A stretch of DNA of 64,000 nt from the NCBI GenBank assembly GCA_964452915.1, contig CAYVNW010000002.1, positions 1 to 64,000 on the forward strand. Reading direction: 5' to 3'. This DNA is from Colivivens sp964452915 (lineage in GTDB: Bacteria > Bacteroidota > Bacteroidia > Bacteroidales > Bacteroidaceae). Shown here piece after piece: positions 17,136 to 25,455 of the stretch; within the stretch, counting starts at the first letter, position 1; each line of letters begins with the position of its first letter. Made by a program: the position numbers and the translations under genes. The notes below the pieces were generated by a model. The model saw only the letters and a program-made list of their open reading frames with translations, did not search any database and was not told where the DNA came from.

Positions 17136-18230
17136 TTAATTCATTTCAAGTATGCAAAAAATAGGATAATGGTCACTTCCGTACGCTGTTTTATCGACTT
17201 TTGCACCAAACGGATTGAAACCATCGCTAATAAGGATGTTGTCAATCCGGAAATACATTCCATTGCGATTATACGACAATCCGGGTCCGTTTCCTGATCG
17301 TGTATATGCATCGTTTAACTTTTTAGTCAATGTTTTATGCACATAAGATATTGGAGAGTCGTTCAAATCTCCGCATAATATTATGTAGTTGTTTTGTATC
17401 TTATCAATTAGTGCTGCAAGTGTGTCTGCCTGTATTGCACGTGCTGAATTCGCTTTTGCCAGTTTACCCTCAAGCCACCAGAAACTGTCGTGTATATTGT
17501 ATTCTGTTTCCAGCTCGTTGTCGTCGTTCAGAGGGTTGGTACCTTTGATTATTTGTTTATACATTTGTTTGTCGTCATCGTTGAGCTGGTATGACTCAAG
17601 GTGGCAGTTGATGACTTTTATTGTATCTGTATCAATCTGCACGTCATATAGGTAGCAACTCGATGATGTCGTACCGAATTTTACGAGTTCAAGTGATAGG
17701 ATTGGATATTTGGAGAGGAGTGCGCAGTTTGTCTCTGTCGAATCTCCTATTTCTATGTATGGGTATATGGCATTGAGCGTTCTGTATATTTGCTCTTTCT
17801 TTATATTTGAAACTTCTTGCAGACAAACAATATCAGCACCAGTATCTGTAATGTAGTCTACGATTTCCGTTTGGTGACCGTCGAAGTCATAATTGGCAAA
17901 TGCCTGTACGTTGTACGACAATATTTTGAGCGTGTTCCCCTTTGGCTCACTTTGAAAGAGGTTTGTAGGACAGTAGTCCCGTATGCTAACACAGCTGGCG
18001 AGCAGTCCGGCAATACTGATTAGGCTTAGTTTCCGCTTTATTACTAACCAAATTACGATGAACACGACAGATCCTATAACGAAACCGGGTAGCAACATAC
18101 CAAGGTACGACCAATTGGGATATTTGTATGGTGGCAAATAAACCGAATAAGCGCAAATAAGCATTGCGCCCACAGTCAGTATGTTGATTATAACGAGAGC
18201 TCCAATAAAGACCTTCTTTATCAGCTTCAT
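17136..18230 (-). CDS. Membrane-anchored endonuclease/exonuclease/phosphatase family protein
   Basis: The 364-residue protein has three N-terminal hydrophobic segments (about 8-30, 42-66 and 70-85) followed by an EEP catalytic domain. The domain starts LKILSYNVQAF and shows the metal-binding Glu in IVCLQEV, GDLNDSPIS and the terminal SDHYPI. EEP enzymes cleave phosphodiesters in nucleic acids, phosphoinositides or sphingomyelin, and the substrate here cannot be told. It lies 23 nt after the rhomboid protease gene, a pairing I recall from other Bacteroidales, so both may act in the envelope. Confidence 0.88.
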   Translation of the reverse strand: MKLIKKVFIGALVIINILTVGAMLICAYSVYLPPYKYPNWSYLGMLLPGFVIGSVVFIVIWLVIKRKLSLISIAGLLASCVSIRDYCPTNLFQSEPKGNTLKILSYNVQAFANYDFDGHQTEIVDYITDTGADIVCLQEVSNIKKEQIYRTLNAIYPYIEIGDSTETNCALLSKYPILSLELVKFGTTSSSCYLYDVQIDTDTIKVINCHLESYQLNDDDKQMYKQIIKGTNPLNDDNELETEYNIHDSFWWLEGKLAKANSARAIQADTLAALIDKIQNNYIILCGDLNDSPISYVHKTLTKKLNDAYTRSGNGPGLSYNRNGMYFRIDNILISDGFNPFGAKVDKTAYGSDHYPIFCILEMN

Positions 18231-18253
18231 GATGTTTCTTTGAATATCAATTT

Positions 18254-19048
18254 TTATTTACTTGCATCGAAAAGCCGTTTCTTTTCTTCTTCTGTCAGAC
18301 TTCCGTATCCGTCTTTACGAATCTTATCGAGGATTTTGTCTATTTCATCATTTTGTGCTTTCTTCCTTGCGTTGTATTCGTAGTCTTTGCTGTGTTCGTT
18401 CTTATTGTATCCGTCCATTCGAGGGTGTGTCGAAGTGGTTCGCCATGTCGAGTTATTGAAAAATGACGGGCGCCGTGTTGTTTTCTTTTTCCAATACAAT
18501 ATTAGGATCAGTCCAAACAGCATTCCGCCAAGGTGGGCGAAGTGCGCGACTCCATCGATGGAAGTCAGTCCTTCAAAGAATTCAATGGCAGCATAACCGA
18601 TAACAAAGTATTTAGCTTTGATTGGAATAGGAATTGGTATGATAAAGAGTTTTTCGTTTGGATAAAGCAGTCCGAAGGCAAGCAGTATGCCATATATTGC
18701 TCCGCTCGCACCTAAGGTCATGGAATAAGGATTTATTACTCCGAGAGCTTGTCCGGTTTCTTGCACAAATGCTGCACCAAGTCCGCAGACAAAATAGTAA
18801 ATGAGGAACTTCTTCCATCCCCAAGTTTCTTCTATGATTCTGCCGAACATCCAAAGTGCGAACATGTTGAATAACAAGTGCATGAAGCCACCATGCATAA
18901 ACATGTATGTTACAAACTGGAATACATGAAAATAGGGGCTTTCTATGTAGTATAATGAAAAAATTGGATTTATGTCGATAAACAACTCTATTAAATATGC
19001 AATAATGTTTGCTGTCAGCAACCATTTTACTGCTTTAGTCATCATCAT
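18254..19048 (-). CDS. Rhomboid family intramembrane serine protease
   Basis: The 264-residue protein has about six transmembrane helices. The catalytic Ser lies in LGASGAIYG and the His in AHFAHLGGMLFG; the loop MHGGFMHLLFNMFALWMFG is also typical. The C-terminal 65 residues are a charged cytoplasmic tail (KKKTTRRPSFF...EEKKRLFDASK). Rhomboids cleave transmembrane segments of other proteins. It lies between the MG2-domain gene and the EEP gene in the same direction with short gaps, so an operon is likely. The substrate is unknown. Confidence 0.93.
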   Translation of the reverse strand: MMMTKAVKWLLTANIIAYLIELFIDINPIFSLYYIESPYFHVFQFVTYMFMHGGFMHLLFNMFALWMFGRIIEETWGWKKFLIYYFVCGLGAAFVQETGQALGVINPYSMTLGASGAIYGILLAFGLLYPNEKLFIIPIPIPIKAKYFVIGYAAIEFFEGLTSIDGVAHFAHLGGMLFGLILILYWKKKTTRRPSFFNNSTWRTTSTHPRMDGYNKNEHSKDYEYNARKKAQNDEIDKILDKIRKDGYGSLTEEEKKRLFDASK

Positions 19049-19091
19049 AATATGGTTTGGTTTATATTTGTTATATATTTTGTAGTTTATT

Positions 19092-21764
19092 TTATTCGTT
19101 GATAAGTATTTGACCTTCTTCTGTCATCCCTTCTGCTGAGATATACATTGATGTACATGACGAGTTGTTGTAGAACTCGACGGTAGCACGTCCTCTGTTG
19201 TCGGTTAGAATATTTGGTGCCCAATACAATGTGCGCCTAAAATCTTCTGTCGGTGGAATCACGGAGTAATCATCCATTTCGAATGCTGTAGGAACGTTGA
19301 ATCCTTCAAAGTGAGTCCGTCTGAGCCCTTTTTGTTTGAATCCGAATGTCGGATGCTGGTATACGTAGAAAACGACTGCGTTTAGGCCTTCAAGTCCCGA
19401 TGTGAGTACATATTTATTGAGCGAGGTTACGTCGTCTGATATGTACAGGCTTTTGACAACATCAAGATAGTCGGGAATGGATATGTTTCCGGTCTTGTTG
19501 TTTGAATCATAAATTTCCAATCTTGTTTTTGCTGATTCTGTTATACCTGTAATACCCCAGAATGTATTGTCAATAATCCAAATGATTGGGCGTTCGTGAT
19601 ATGTCGTGTGGTCTGTTAATATTGAGTAGCCGGTCCTCATCGGGTCGTCGAAGATGATTGTTTCGTAATCGAAGAAAGGATTCTTGCTTTTCAGCCAATC
19701 GAAAAAGTATGGAATGTCTTCTCCGTTGTCTGCGTATTTGTCCGCATCTTCATCACAATCATATTTTATGACCGAGTGTTTTTGTGCGCTTGTTTCGTCA
19801 TACCACAGCACCTTTAAGTCTCCCAATACTCTTCGTACTGCCTTTATCTTTACCGTTGGAAGCATGTGTGTACGCTTTGTTATTGAAACCGGCTCATCAT
19901 CATTATCCTCCACATTTGTCTGCTTCAAGGCCGATGGCGTAAAGTTAGGGGTTTTCAGTGGTTGTATGGCAGCTTCGTATGGATATATGTAGCGCATGTC
20001 GGGAGAGAAGTTACGGTCAATACAGATATAGTAGTCTCTTTCCTTGTCTTCTTTCTTTGACACCATTTGCAGGCTCCATTCTCCTTCAATGTCTGGAACG
20101 ATGTAATTGTATCTGCCTATACTGTCAGTTTTAAGTTTACCCTCAACGACCTCACCTTTCTTGTTGTACATATATGCGCTTATGTCTACATCGTCTGGTG
20201 TGTATTTTTTCTTTTTCGACTTAACTTGTCCGAACAGATATAATTTGTCTTCTATCGGTTGCTTGTTTTGTTGTTCTGTGAGTCCGGCCATGAGGCGGAA
20301 GTCATAACGTCTCCATCCCTGAATCATCATCAGTAAATCTGCGGCTTTACGATGCTGCTCGTCGTCTGCCTCGAAATAGTACTCCGGGTGTTCTATGTAC
20401 CCTTTGACTTCGCTTGACAACAACATCCATGTTTTCATGTTGCCTTCTGCTCCGTTGTTCATCGTTGAGGCATCCATCGCAGAAAACGAAATGGATGTGT
20501 TAGGTTCTGTCTGTAATCTGAATTGTACCTTACAGCATGGTGTCAGTTTGGTTGTTGTTGATGTAATTTGTATACTGTCGGACTCTTTTGCCGTTGGACA
20601 AATGAAAAATAGTCTGTCTGATAATATTTGCCCGTTGGAGTCGAATACGGTTAGTTGGTTTACCCCTTCGGGAAGTACGTACCGGTTGAACGAGAGTTCA
20701 TGTGATGGGGTGGCGGTCATTGTATCGCATCTTACAATTGTTCCGTTGTGCATTACTACATATCCAAGTAATCTGCCCAGAATCCCACTTGTGTTACTGA
20801 TTGTGGCGGTTATATTTATATCGTCAAGTGTATTAAGGCGGATAACCGAACCGTCATTCTTTGCAACGGGGAGTTCTATTTTCTTTGTCTTCTTCTTATT
20901 GGAGGCATTGATAATCGCATAATACTTCATTCCCTGTTGTGGGGTGAGTTCAAATATGCCACGGCCTGCACTGTCGGTTGCGATGTCACATATCTTTTTG
21001 TCATTATTGTCTACAATTGCACCTGTAGTCTTGATATGTAGCCCGTCCTCATTACTCGTTATGAAGGCAACTTTACTTTTCAATCCCTCAACAAGATCGC
21101 CGCCTTCAGGATAGAATTTTATGGAAACGGCATGTGTATATGTGTCAATTATAATGTTGTCCTCGTCCTTTCTGGTGTTAGGAAGCCGTTTCTGATAGCT
21201 GAAGCGATCAATTTCCGGATGGCTGTAATCACCCTCTTTTTGTGGAGTCTTAAAAATAGGGAAGACTCTTGAGAAGCAGGCGTGAGTTCCCCAATTAGTC
21301 ATGTAGCGTGTGTATGCACGGACTTCATAGAAGCCTGTTGTTTGAATGCTGTCGATCTTGATATCGCCTTCTGCCTCTCCATTAGTGATTTTCAATTTCC
21401 TCTTTTCAACAATGTCGCCCGACGGATTTACCAATTCTACATATAGAACGTGGCTTAGATCTGTCTTTCGCTCTGTATCACATCTCGTTATATATGCCTT
21501 GAAACGAATGTACTCACCTTTGAAATAGCCGGTGTTGTCGAAATGCAAATATACTTTCTCACATGGATTATACAGGTTAAAATTCATTGCGCTTTCTATG
21601 TAGTCAATGATTTGTTGGGTCGACGAGTCTGTCGTGTCGTTTAGTTGTGTAACGTGTTGCCTGGCGTCAGTATGTGCCAAGCCAAGGAAAGAGCAGAATG
21701 TCAACAGCAATATTACACGTTGACATTGGATATTCTTTATTATTCTATATCTATACATTTGCAT
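19092..21764 (-). CDS. Large exported MG2-domain (macroglobulin-like) protein
   Basis: The 890-residue product starts with a signal-like hydrophobic stretch (VILLLTFCSFLGLAHT). An MG2-like beta domain follows at about 50-160 (EKVYLHFDNTGYFKGEYIRFKAYI, GFYEVRAYTRYM). Further beta-sandwich modules resemble carboxypeptidase-regulatory domains, and a plug-like stretch in the second half looks like the plug region of TonB-dependent proteins. It ends with APNILTDNRGRATVEFYNNSS, a sequence type seen at the end of these Bacteroidetes proteins. No thioester motif is visible. The function is unknown; such proteins are probably in the periplasm or outer membrane. A -7 box TATCTTTG (minus strand, 21839-21846) lies about 75 nt upstream. 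Confidence 0.8.
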   Translation of the reverse strand: MQMYRYRIIKNIQCQRVILLLTFCSFLGLAHTDARQHVTQLNDTTDSSTQQIIDYIESAMNFNLYNPCEKVYLHFDNTGYFKGEYIRFKAYITRCDTERKTDLSHVLYVELVNPSGDIVEKRKLKITNGEAEGDIKIDSIQTTGFYEVRAYTRYMTNWGTHACFSRVFPIFKTPQKEGDYSHPEIDRFSYQKRLPNTRKDEDNIIIDTYTHAVSIKFYPEGGDLVEGLKSKVAFITSNEDGLHIKTTGAIVDNNDKKICDIATDSAGRGIFELTPQQGMKYYAIINASNKKKTKKIELPVAKNDGSVIRLNTLDDINITATISNTSGILGRLLGYVVMHNGTIVRCDTMTATPSHELSFNRYVLPEGVNQLTVFDSNGQILSDRLFFICPTAKESDSIQITSTTTKLTPCCKVQFRLQTEPNTSISFSAMDASTMNNGAEGNMKTWMLLSSEVKGYIEHPEYYFEADDEQHRKAADLLMMIQGWRRYDFRLMAGLTEQQNKQPIEDKLYLFGQVKSKKKKYTPDDVDISAYMYNKKGEVVEGKLKTDSIGRYNYIVPDIEGEWSLQMVSKKEDKERDYYICIDRNFSPDMRYIYPYEAAIQPLKTPNFTPSALKQTNVEDNDDEPVSITKRTHMLPTVKIKAVRRVLGDLKVLWYDETSAQKHSVIKYDCDEDADKYADNGEDIPYFFDWLKSKNPFFDYETIIFDDPMRTGYSILTDHTTYHERPIIWIIDNTFWGITGITESAKTRLEIYDSNNKTGNISIPDYLDVVKSLYISDDVTSLNKYVLTSGLEGLNAVVFYVYQHPTFGFKQKGLRRTHFEGFNVPTAFEMDDYSVIPPTEDFRRTLYWAPNILTDNRGRATVEFYNNSSCTSMYISAEGMTEEGQILINE

Positions 21765-21961
21765 TACCTGATTTATACCGGAACAGGAATTCGCAGATAT
21801 TGTGATTTACCAAAGTCCCATTTGGGTGTTTTGGACTACAAAGATACAAATTTAATCGCAAAACCTAAACATTCCATCCTTTTTTATGCTTTATTTCAAG
21901 TGCCTTAACGTTTTAGCATGCCTCTATGTACAATAGGTTGTTTTACAGATAAAGGAAAAAG

Positions 21962-22126
21962 ATGATTAAAGAAGTTGCCGACTGGCAAAATGTGTATGCT
22001 TTTTGTATATTGATTTTGACGATGTGCTTTACTATAAATATAAAAGGAGGTCAAAAGAAAGAAAAAAAACTATTGGGCATGAAACATAATGAATTATTTA
22101 TTATCTTTGCCAAAATTATTCTATAA
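21962..22126 (+). CDS. Possible 54-residue membrane peptide upstream of the acyltransferase pair
   Basis: An ATG at 21962 preceded by AAAGGA (21951-21956, five bases away) opens a 54-codon frame that stops two bases before the next gene. It has one hydrophobic segment (VYAFCILILTMCFTINI) and then a lysine-rich part. The good ribosome site and tight spacing are in favour. Against it, a -7 box (TATCTTTG, 22102-22109) lies inside the frame and the region is AT-rich, so it may be chance. Confidence 0.25.
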   Translation: MIKEVADWQNVYAFCILILTMCFTINIKGGQKKEKKLLGMKHNELFIIFAKIIL

Positions 22127-22128
22127 AA

Positions 22129-22962
22129 ATGGGACAGAACGGAATTGACTTCAAGGTAGATGTTGACCAAATAATAAAAAGCAAGGCTGGAGATAAATAT
22201 AAATATTTCCCGAAGTTTATCATTGATTGGTTGAAAAAAACCTTGCATCAAGATGAGGTTAATGCCTTTTTGACCGGACGCGGTGCAGACAAATACGGAC
22301 AGGACTTTCTTGATGAGTGCGTCAGATATTTGGAAATGGATTTGAAGATCGTTGGCCTCGACCGATTACCAAGCAATGATGGAGGTCGGTACTATACTAT
22401 AGTATCGAACCACCCGTTAGGTGGAGAAGACGGTGTTGCATTAGGGAGCATTCTGTGCCACAAGTATGACAGTAAAATCAAATATCTGGTTAATGACGTG
22501 CTTATGAACCTGAAAGGACTCGCTCCTTTGTGCATACCTATAAACAAGACCGGCAATCAGAGCCGGAATTTTCCTAAAATGGTAGAGACTGCTTTTCAGT
22601 CGGATAACAATGTACTTATGTTTCCCGCAGGACTGTGTTCGCGTAAGCAGAATGGTGTGATAAGAGATCTGCCTTGGAAAAAAACATTCATAACCAAGAG
22701 TATAGAATACAAACGGGATGTCATACCAGTTCATTTTTCCGGACAGAACTCCGAACGATTTTATAGAATAGCAAATATTTGCAAGGCTTTACATCTCAAG
22801 GTAAATCTTGCCATGCTGTTTTTGGTTGATGAGATGTATAAGAATGTTGGAAAATCATTTACTGTTACCTTTGGGGAGCCAATTCCATGGCAGACATTCG
22901 ATAGGTCGAAGTCACATTTCGAATGGGCTCAATGGGCGAAAGATAAAGTATACGAATTATAG
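22129..22962 (+). CDS. PlsC-like O-acyltransferase, GlsA-like
   Basis: The 277-residue protein belongs to the lysophospholipid acyltransferase superfamily: YYTIVSNHPLGGEDGVALGS holds the acyltransferase His-Asp site in the NHPLGGxDG form used by Bacteroidetes homologues, and NVLMFPAGLCSRK is the second substrate block. With the following GNAT gene it matches the GlsA/GlsB pair of Bacteroides thetaiotaomicron, where GlsB N-acylates glycine and GlsA adds a second acyl chain to form glycine lipids. That assignment is by family and neighbourhood. A -7 box TATCTTTG is at 22102-22109. Confidence 0.85.
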   Translation: MGQNGIDFKVDVDQIIKSKAGDKYKYFPKFIIDWLKKTLHQDEVNAFLTGRGADKYGQDFLDECVRYLEMDLKIVGLDRLPSNDGGRYYTIVSNHPLGGEDGVALGSILCHKYDSKIKYLVNDVLMNLKGLAPLCIPINKTGNQSRNFPKMVETAFQSDNNVLMFPAGLCSRKQNGVIRDLPWKKTFITKSIEYKRDVIPVHFSGQNSERFYRIANICKALHLKVNLAMLFLVDEMYKNVGKSFTVTFGEPIPWQTFDRSKSHFEWAQWAKDKVYEL

Positions 22963-22966
22963 ATTT

Positions 22967-23971
22967 ATGGAAAAGATAATAGAACCAATAGACCGGCAGG
23001 TCTTAAAGTCTGAACTGACAGAGGACAAGCGGTTGAGATTTACAAACCGCAGCAATAATGAGATATATATAATTGACTGGAAGGATTCTCCAAACGTACT
23101 GAAGGAAATCGGCCGACTTCGTGAAATCGCCTTTCGTGTTGCGGGTGGCGGAACCGGTAAAAGCATGGACCTTGATGAATTTGACTTGAGCGATAACCCG
23201 TACAAGCAGCTTATCGTGTGGAATCCAGACGCAGAGGAGATTATTGGGGGCTATCGCTACCTTTTGGGGACAGATGTTCAATATGATGAAAATGGTCAGC
23301 CAATTCTTGCTACATCTCACATGTTCCATTTCTCTGATAAATTCATTAAGGACTACTTACCTTATACAGTGGAATTGGGGCGCTCATTTGTCACAGTGGA
23401 GTATCAAGCGACCAGGGCAGACTCAAAGGGGCTGTTTGCACTTGATAATCTTTGGGACGGGTTGGGGGCACTCTCTGTTATCATGCCAAACTGTAAATAC
23501 TTCTTTGGCAAAATGACGATGTATCCTTCATATAACCGTCGTTGCCGTGATATGATTCTGTATTTTCTGAATAAGCATTTCCCAGATAAAGAAAAATTGA
23601 TTGTACCAATGGAGCCACTTAAGATAGAAAGCGATCCTAAGGAATTTGAGGCAATGTTCTGCTACGATGATTTCAAAGAAGACTACAAGGTACTTAATCG
23701 GGTCGTTCGTAGTTTCGGGCTTTCTATTCCACCATTGGTGAACGCATATATGAGTCTGTCACCTACAATGAAAGTGTTTGGTACTGCAATTAATGACGGA
23801 TTTGGAGATGTTGAGGAAACAGGAATTCTCATTGCTATAGATGAAATAATAGAAAGTAAGCGTGTGCGTCATATTGATAAATTTGCCAAGGAACATCCTG
23901 AGCTTGTCGATCAATCGATAAAAGAAATATCAAGAATTGTATCGGGCGTGAATAAAGTTAGGAAGAATTAA
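22967..23971 (+). CDS. GNAT-type lipid N-acyltransferase, GlsB-like
   Basis: The start is ATG 22967, four bases after the preceding stop; longer readings overlap the upstream gene heavily. The 334-residue product has an ornithine/glycine N-acyltransferase-like fold: IGRLREIAFRVAGGGTGKSMDLDEFD, EEIIGGYRYLLG (an acyl-donor site strand) and VELGRSFVTVEYQ. In B. thetaiotaomicron the homologue attaches a 3-hydroxy fatty acid to the amine of glycine; in other bacteria related enzymes use ornithine. The amino acid used here cannot be read from sequence. Confidence 0.85.
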   Translation: MEKIIEPIDRQVLKSELTEDKRLRFTNRSNNEIYIIDWKDSPNVLKEIGRLREIAFRVAGGGTGKSMDLDEFDLSDNPYKQLIVWNPDAEEIIGGYRYLLGTDVQYDENGQPILATSHMFHFSDKFIKDYLPYTVELGRSFVTVEYQATRADSKGLFALDNLWDGLGALSVIMPNCKYFFGKMTMYPSYNRRCRDMILYFLNKHFPDKEKLIVPMEPLKIESDPKEFEAMFCYDDFKEDYKVLNRVVRSFGLSIPPLVNAYMSLSPTMKVFGTAINDGFGDVEETGILIAIDEIIESKRVRHIDKFAKEHPELVDQSIKEISRIVSGVNKVRKN

Positions 23972-24088
23972 CTTGAATAGTAGGTATATTGTTCAAAGAA
24001 ATTATTCCATAGCGTTAAACCATTTCGAATTTAAGACATCATACATAACAAATTGAGATAATTAATAGGTGTTTATCATTTTTCAGAG

Positions 24089-24122
24089 GTGCAGTTGCAC
24101 GTGAGTGTAACTGCACTTTTTT
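24089..24122 (+). terminator. Terminator of the acyltransferase operon
   Basis: GTGCAGTTGCAC and GTGTAACTGCAC form a 12-bp stem (one G-U pair) around a GTGA loop, followed by six T residues on the plus strand. The rest of the 23972-24154 gap shows nothing else. Confidence 0.9.
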
Positions 24123-24154
24123 ATTATGTGCCTGACAAAAGGAAATGCAATCTG

Positions 24155-25378
24155 CTACTGCTCATCAAGAATTTTTATGTGTTGGTCGAGTATGGCCTTA
24201 CGAATACTGTCAATATGTGCTTGGTTGCGTGTCTCCATACTGATGCGCAATACACATGAGTTGACTTTGATAAACGAATTGGTACGTTCGTGAAGTACAC
24301 CTACAACATTTGCTCCTTGGCTTGCTATGAGTTGGCTGATTTTTGTTAGTTGGCCTGGTCTGTCGTCTATTTCCAAAGAGAAAGTGCACAACCGTCCGCC
24401 CTTTTGAAGCCCACGGTTAATTATTCTGTTGAGCATCGTCACATCGATGTTTCCTCCACTTACTACGCAAACGGTCTTTTTGCCTTCGAGTGGTAACTTT
24501 GAAAACATCGCAGCGGCCACTGATACAGCTCCGGCTCCTTCTGCTATCATCTTGTATTTTTCAAGTAATAAAAGGATGGCAGCACAAATTTCATCATCAC
24601 TCACAGTGACGAATTCATCAACATATTCCTTACATAATTTATATGTCAGTTGTCCTGGTTCCTTTACTGCTATTCCGTCTGCAATTGTGCTGACAGAGTC
24701 AAGCTTCTCAATTTTTCCGTCTTGAATGCTGCGCACCATGCTTGGTGCTCCTTCATCTTGTACACCATATATTTTTATATTAGGATTAAGTTGCTTGGCA
24801 ACGTATGCGATTCCGCTAATAAGACCACCTCCACCAACTGGTACGATAATGGCATCAACATCTGACATCTCATTTAATATTTCCAGGCCGATTGTTCCTT
24901 GTCCTGCAATCACAAGGGGATTATCGAACGGATGGATGAATGTCATTTTTCGCTCTTCCTTTAACTTCATTGCATAATTGTAAGCGTCGTCATAGGCTCC
25001 TGGCACCAGGCAAATCTCTGCACCATAGCTGCGCGTTGCTTCTACTTTGCTTATTGGCGCTCCTTCAGGCAGGCAGATGATACTGGGAATACCATATTTT
25101 TGTGCCGACATTGCTACGCCTTGTGCATGATTGCCTGCGGAACAGGCGATAACACCGCGTTGCTTTTCTTCGTCTGACAATTGTGAAACCATGTAGCTTG
25201 CTCCACGAACTTTAAATGATCCGGTTACTTGTAAATTTTCTGGCTTAATGTATATATCAAATCCTTTCCGTACATCTGGTGCCGGAACAATATGTGTGCT
25301 GCGGATGATTTGTTTCAGTACGTAAGAAGCACGATACACTTCTTGCATGTTTAATTCTCGTTTCATGTCAACTTTCAT
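24155..25378 (-). CDS. ilvA: Threonine ammonia-lyase (threonine dehydratase)
   Basis: This PLP enzyme converts threonine to 2-oxobutyrate, the first step to isoleucine. The 407-residue product has the PLP lysine in GSFKVRGAS, the substrate loop SAGNHAQG and the phosphate-binding PVGGGGLISG. A single C-terminal ACT-like domain (about 330-405, FSLEIDDRPGQLTKISQLIA) suggests amino-acid feedback. The length fits the one-ACT form rather than the roughly 500-residue two-ACT form. It is apparently monocistronic. A -7 box TACCTTTG (minus strand, 25390-25397) lies about 12 nt before the chosen start, so the second ATG (MKREL) is an alternative. Confidence 0.93.
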   Translation of the reverse strand: MKVDMKRELNMQEVYRASYVLKQIIRSTHIVPAPDVRKGFDIYIKPENLQVTGSFKVRGASYMVSQLSDEEKQRGVIACSAGNHAQGVAMSAQKYGIPSIICLPEGAPISKVEATRSYGAEICLVPGAYDDAYNYAMKLKEERKMTFIHPFDNPLVIAGQGTIGLEILNEMSDVDAIIVPVGGGGLISGIAYVAKQLNPNIKIYGVQDEGAPSMVRSIQDGKIEKLDSVSTIADGIAVKEPGQLTYKLCKEYVDEFVTVSDDEICAAILLLLEKYKMIAEGAGAVSVAAAMFSKLPLEGKKTVCVVSGGNIDVTMLNRIINRGLQKGGRLCTFSLEIDDRPGQLTKISQLIASQGANVVGVLHERTNSFIKVNSCVLRISMETRNQAHIDSIRKAILDQHIKILDEQ

Positions 25379-25455
25379 TTTTGCGAGTGCAAAGGTAATA
25401 AATAAAATCGGAATAGGAGTACTTTCGTCATACCGGAATGTGTGAACTCATTTGC

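Noticed and set aside
22051..22251. 66-residue minus-strand frame over the start of the acyltransferase gene
   Set aside because: It is antisense to a well-supported coding start and crosses the promoter -7 box.
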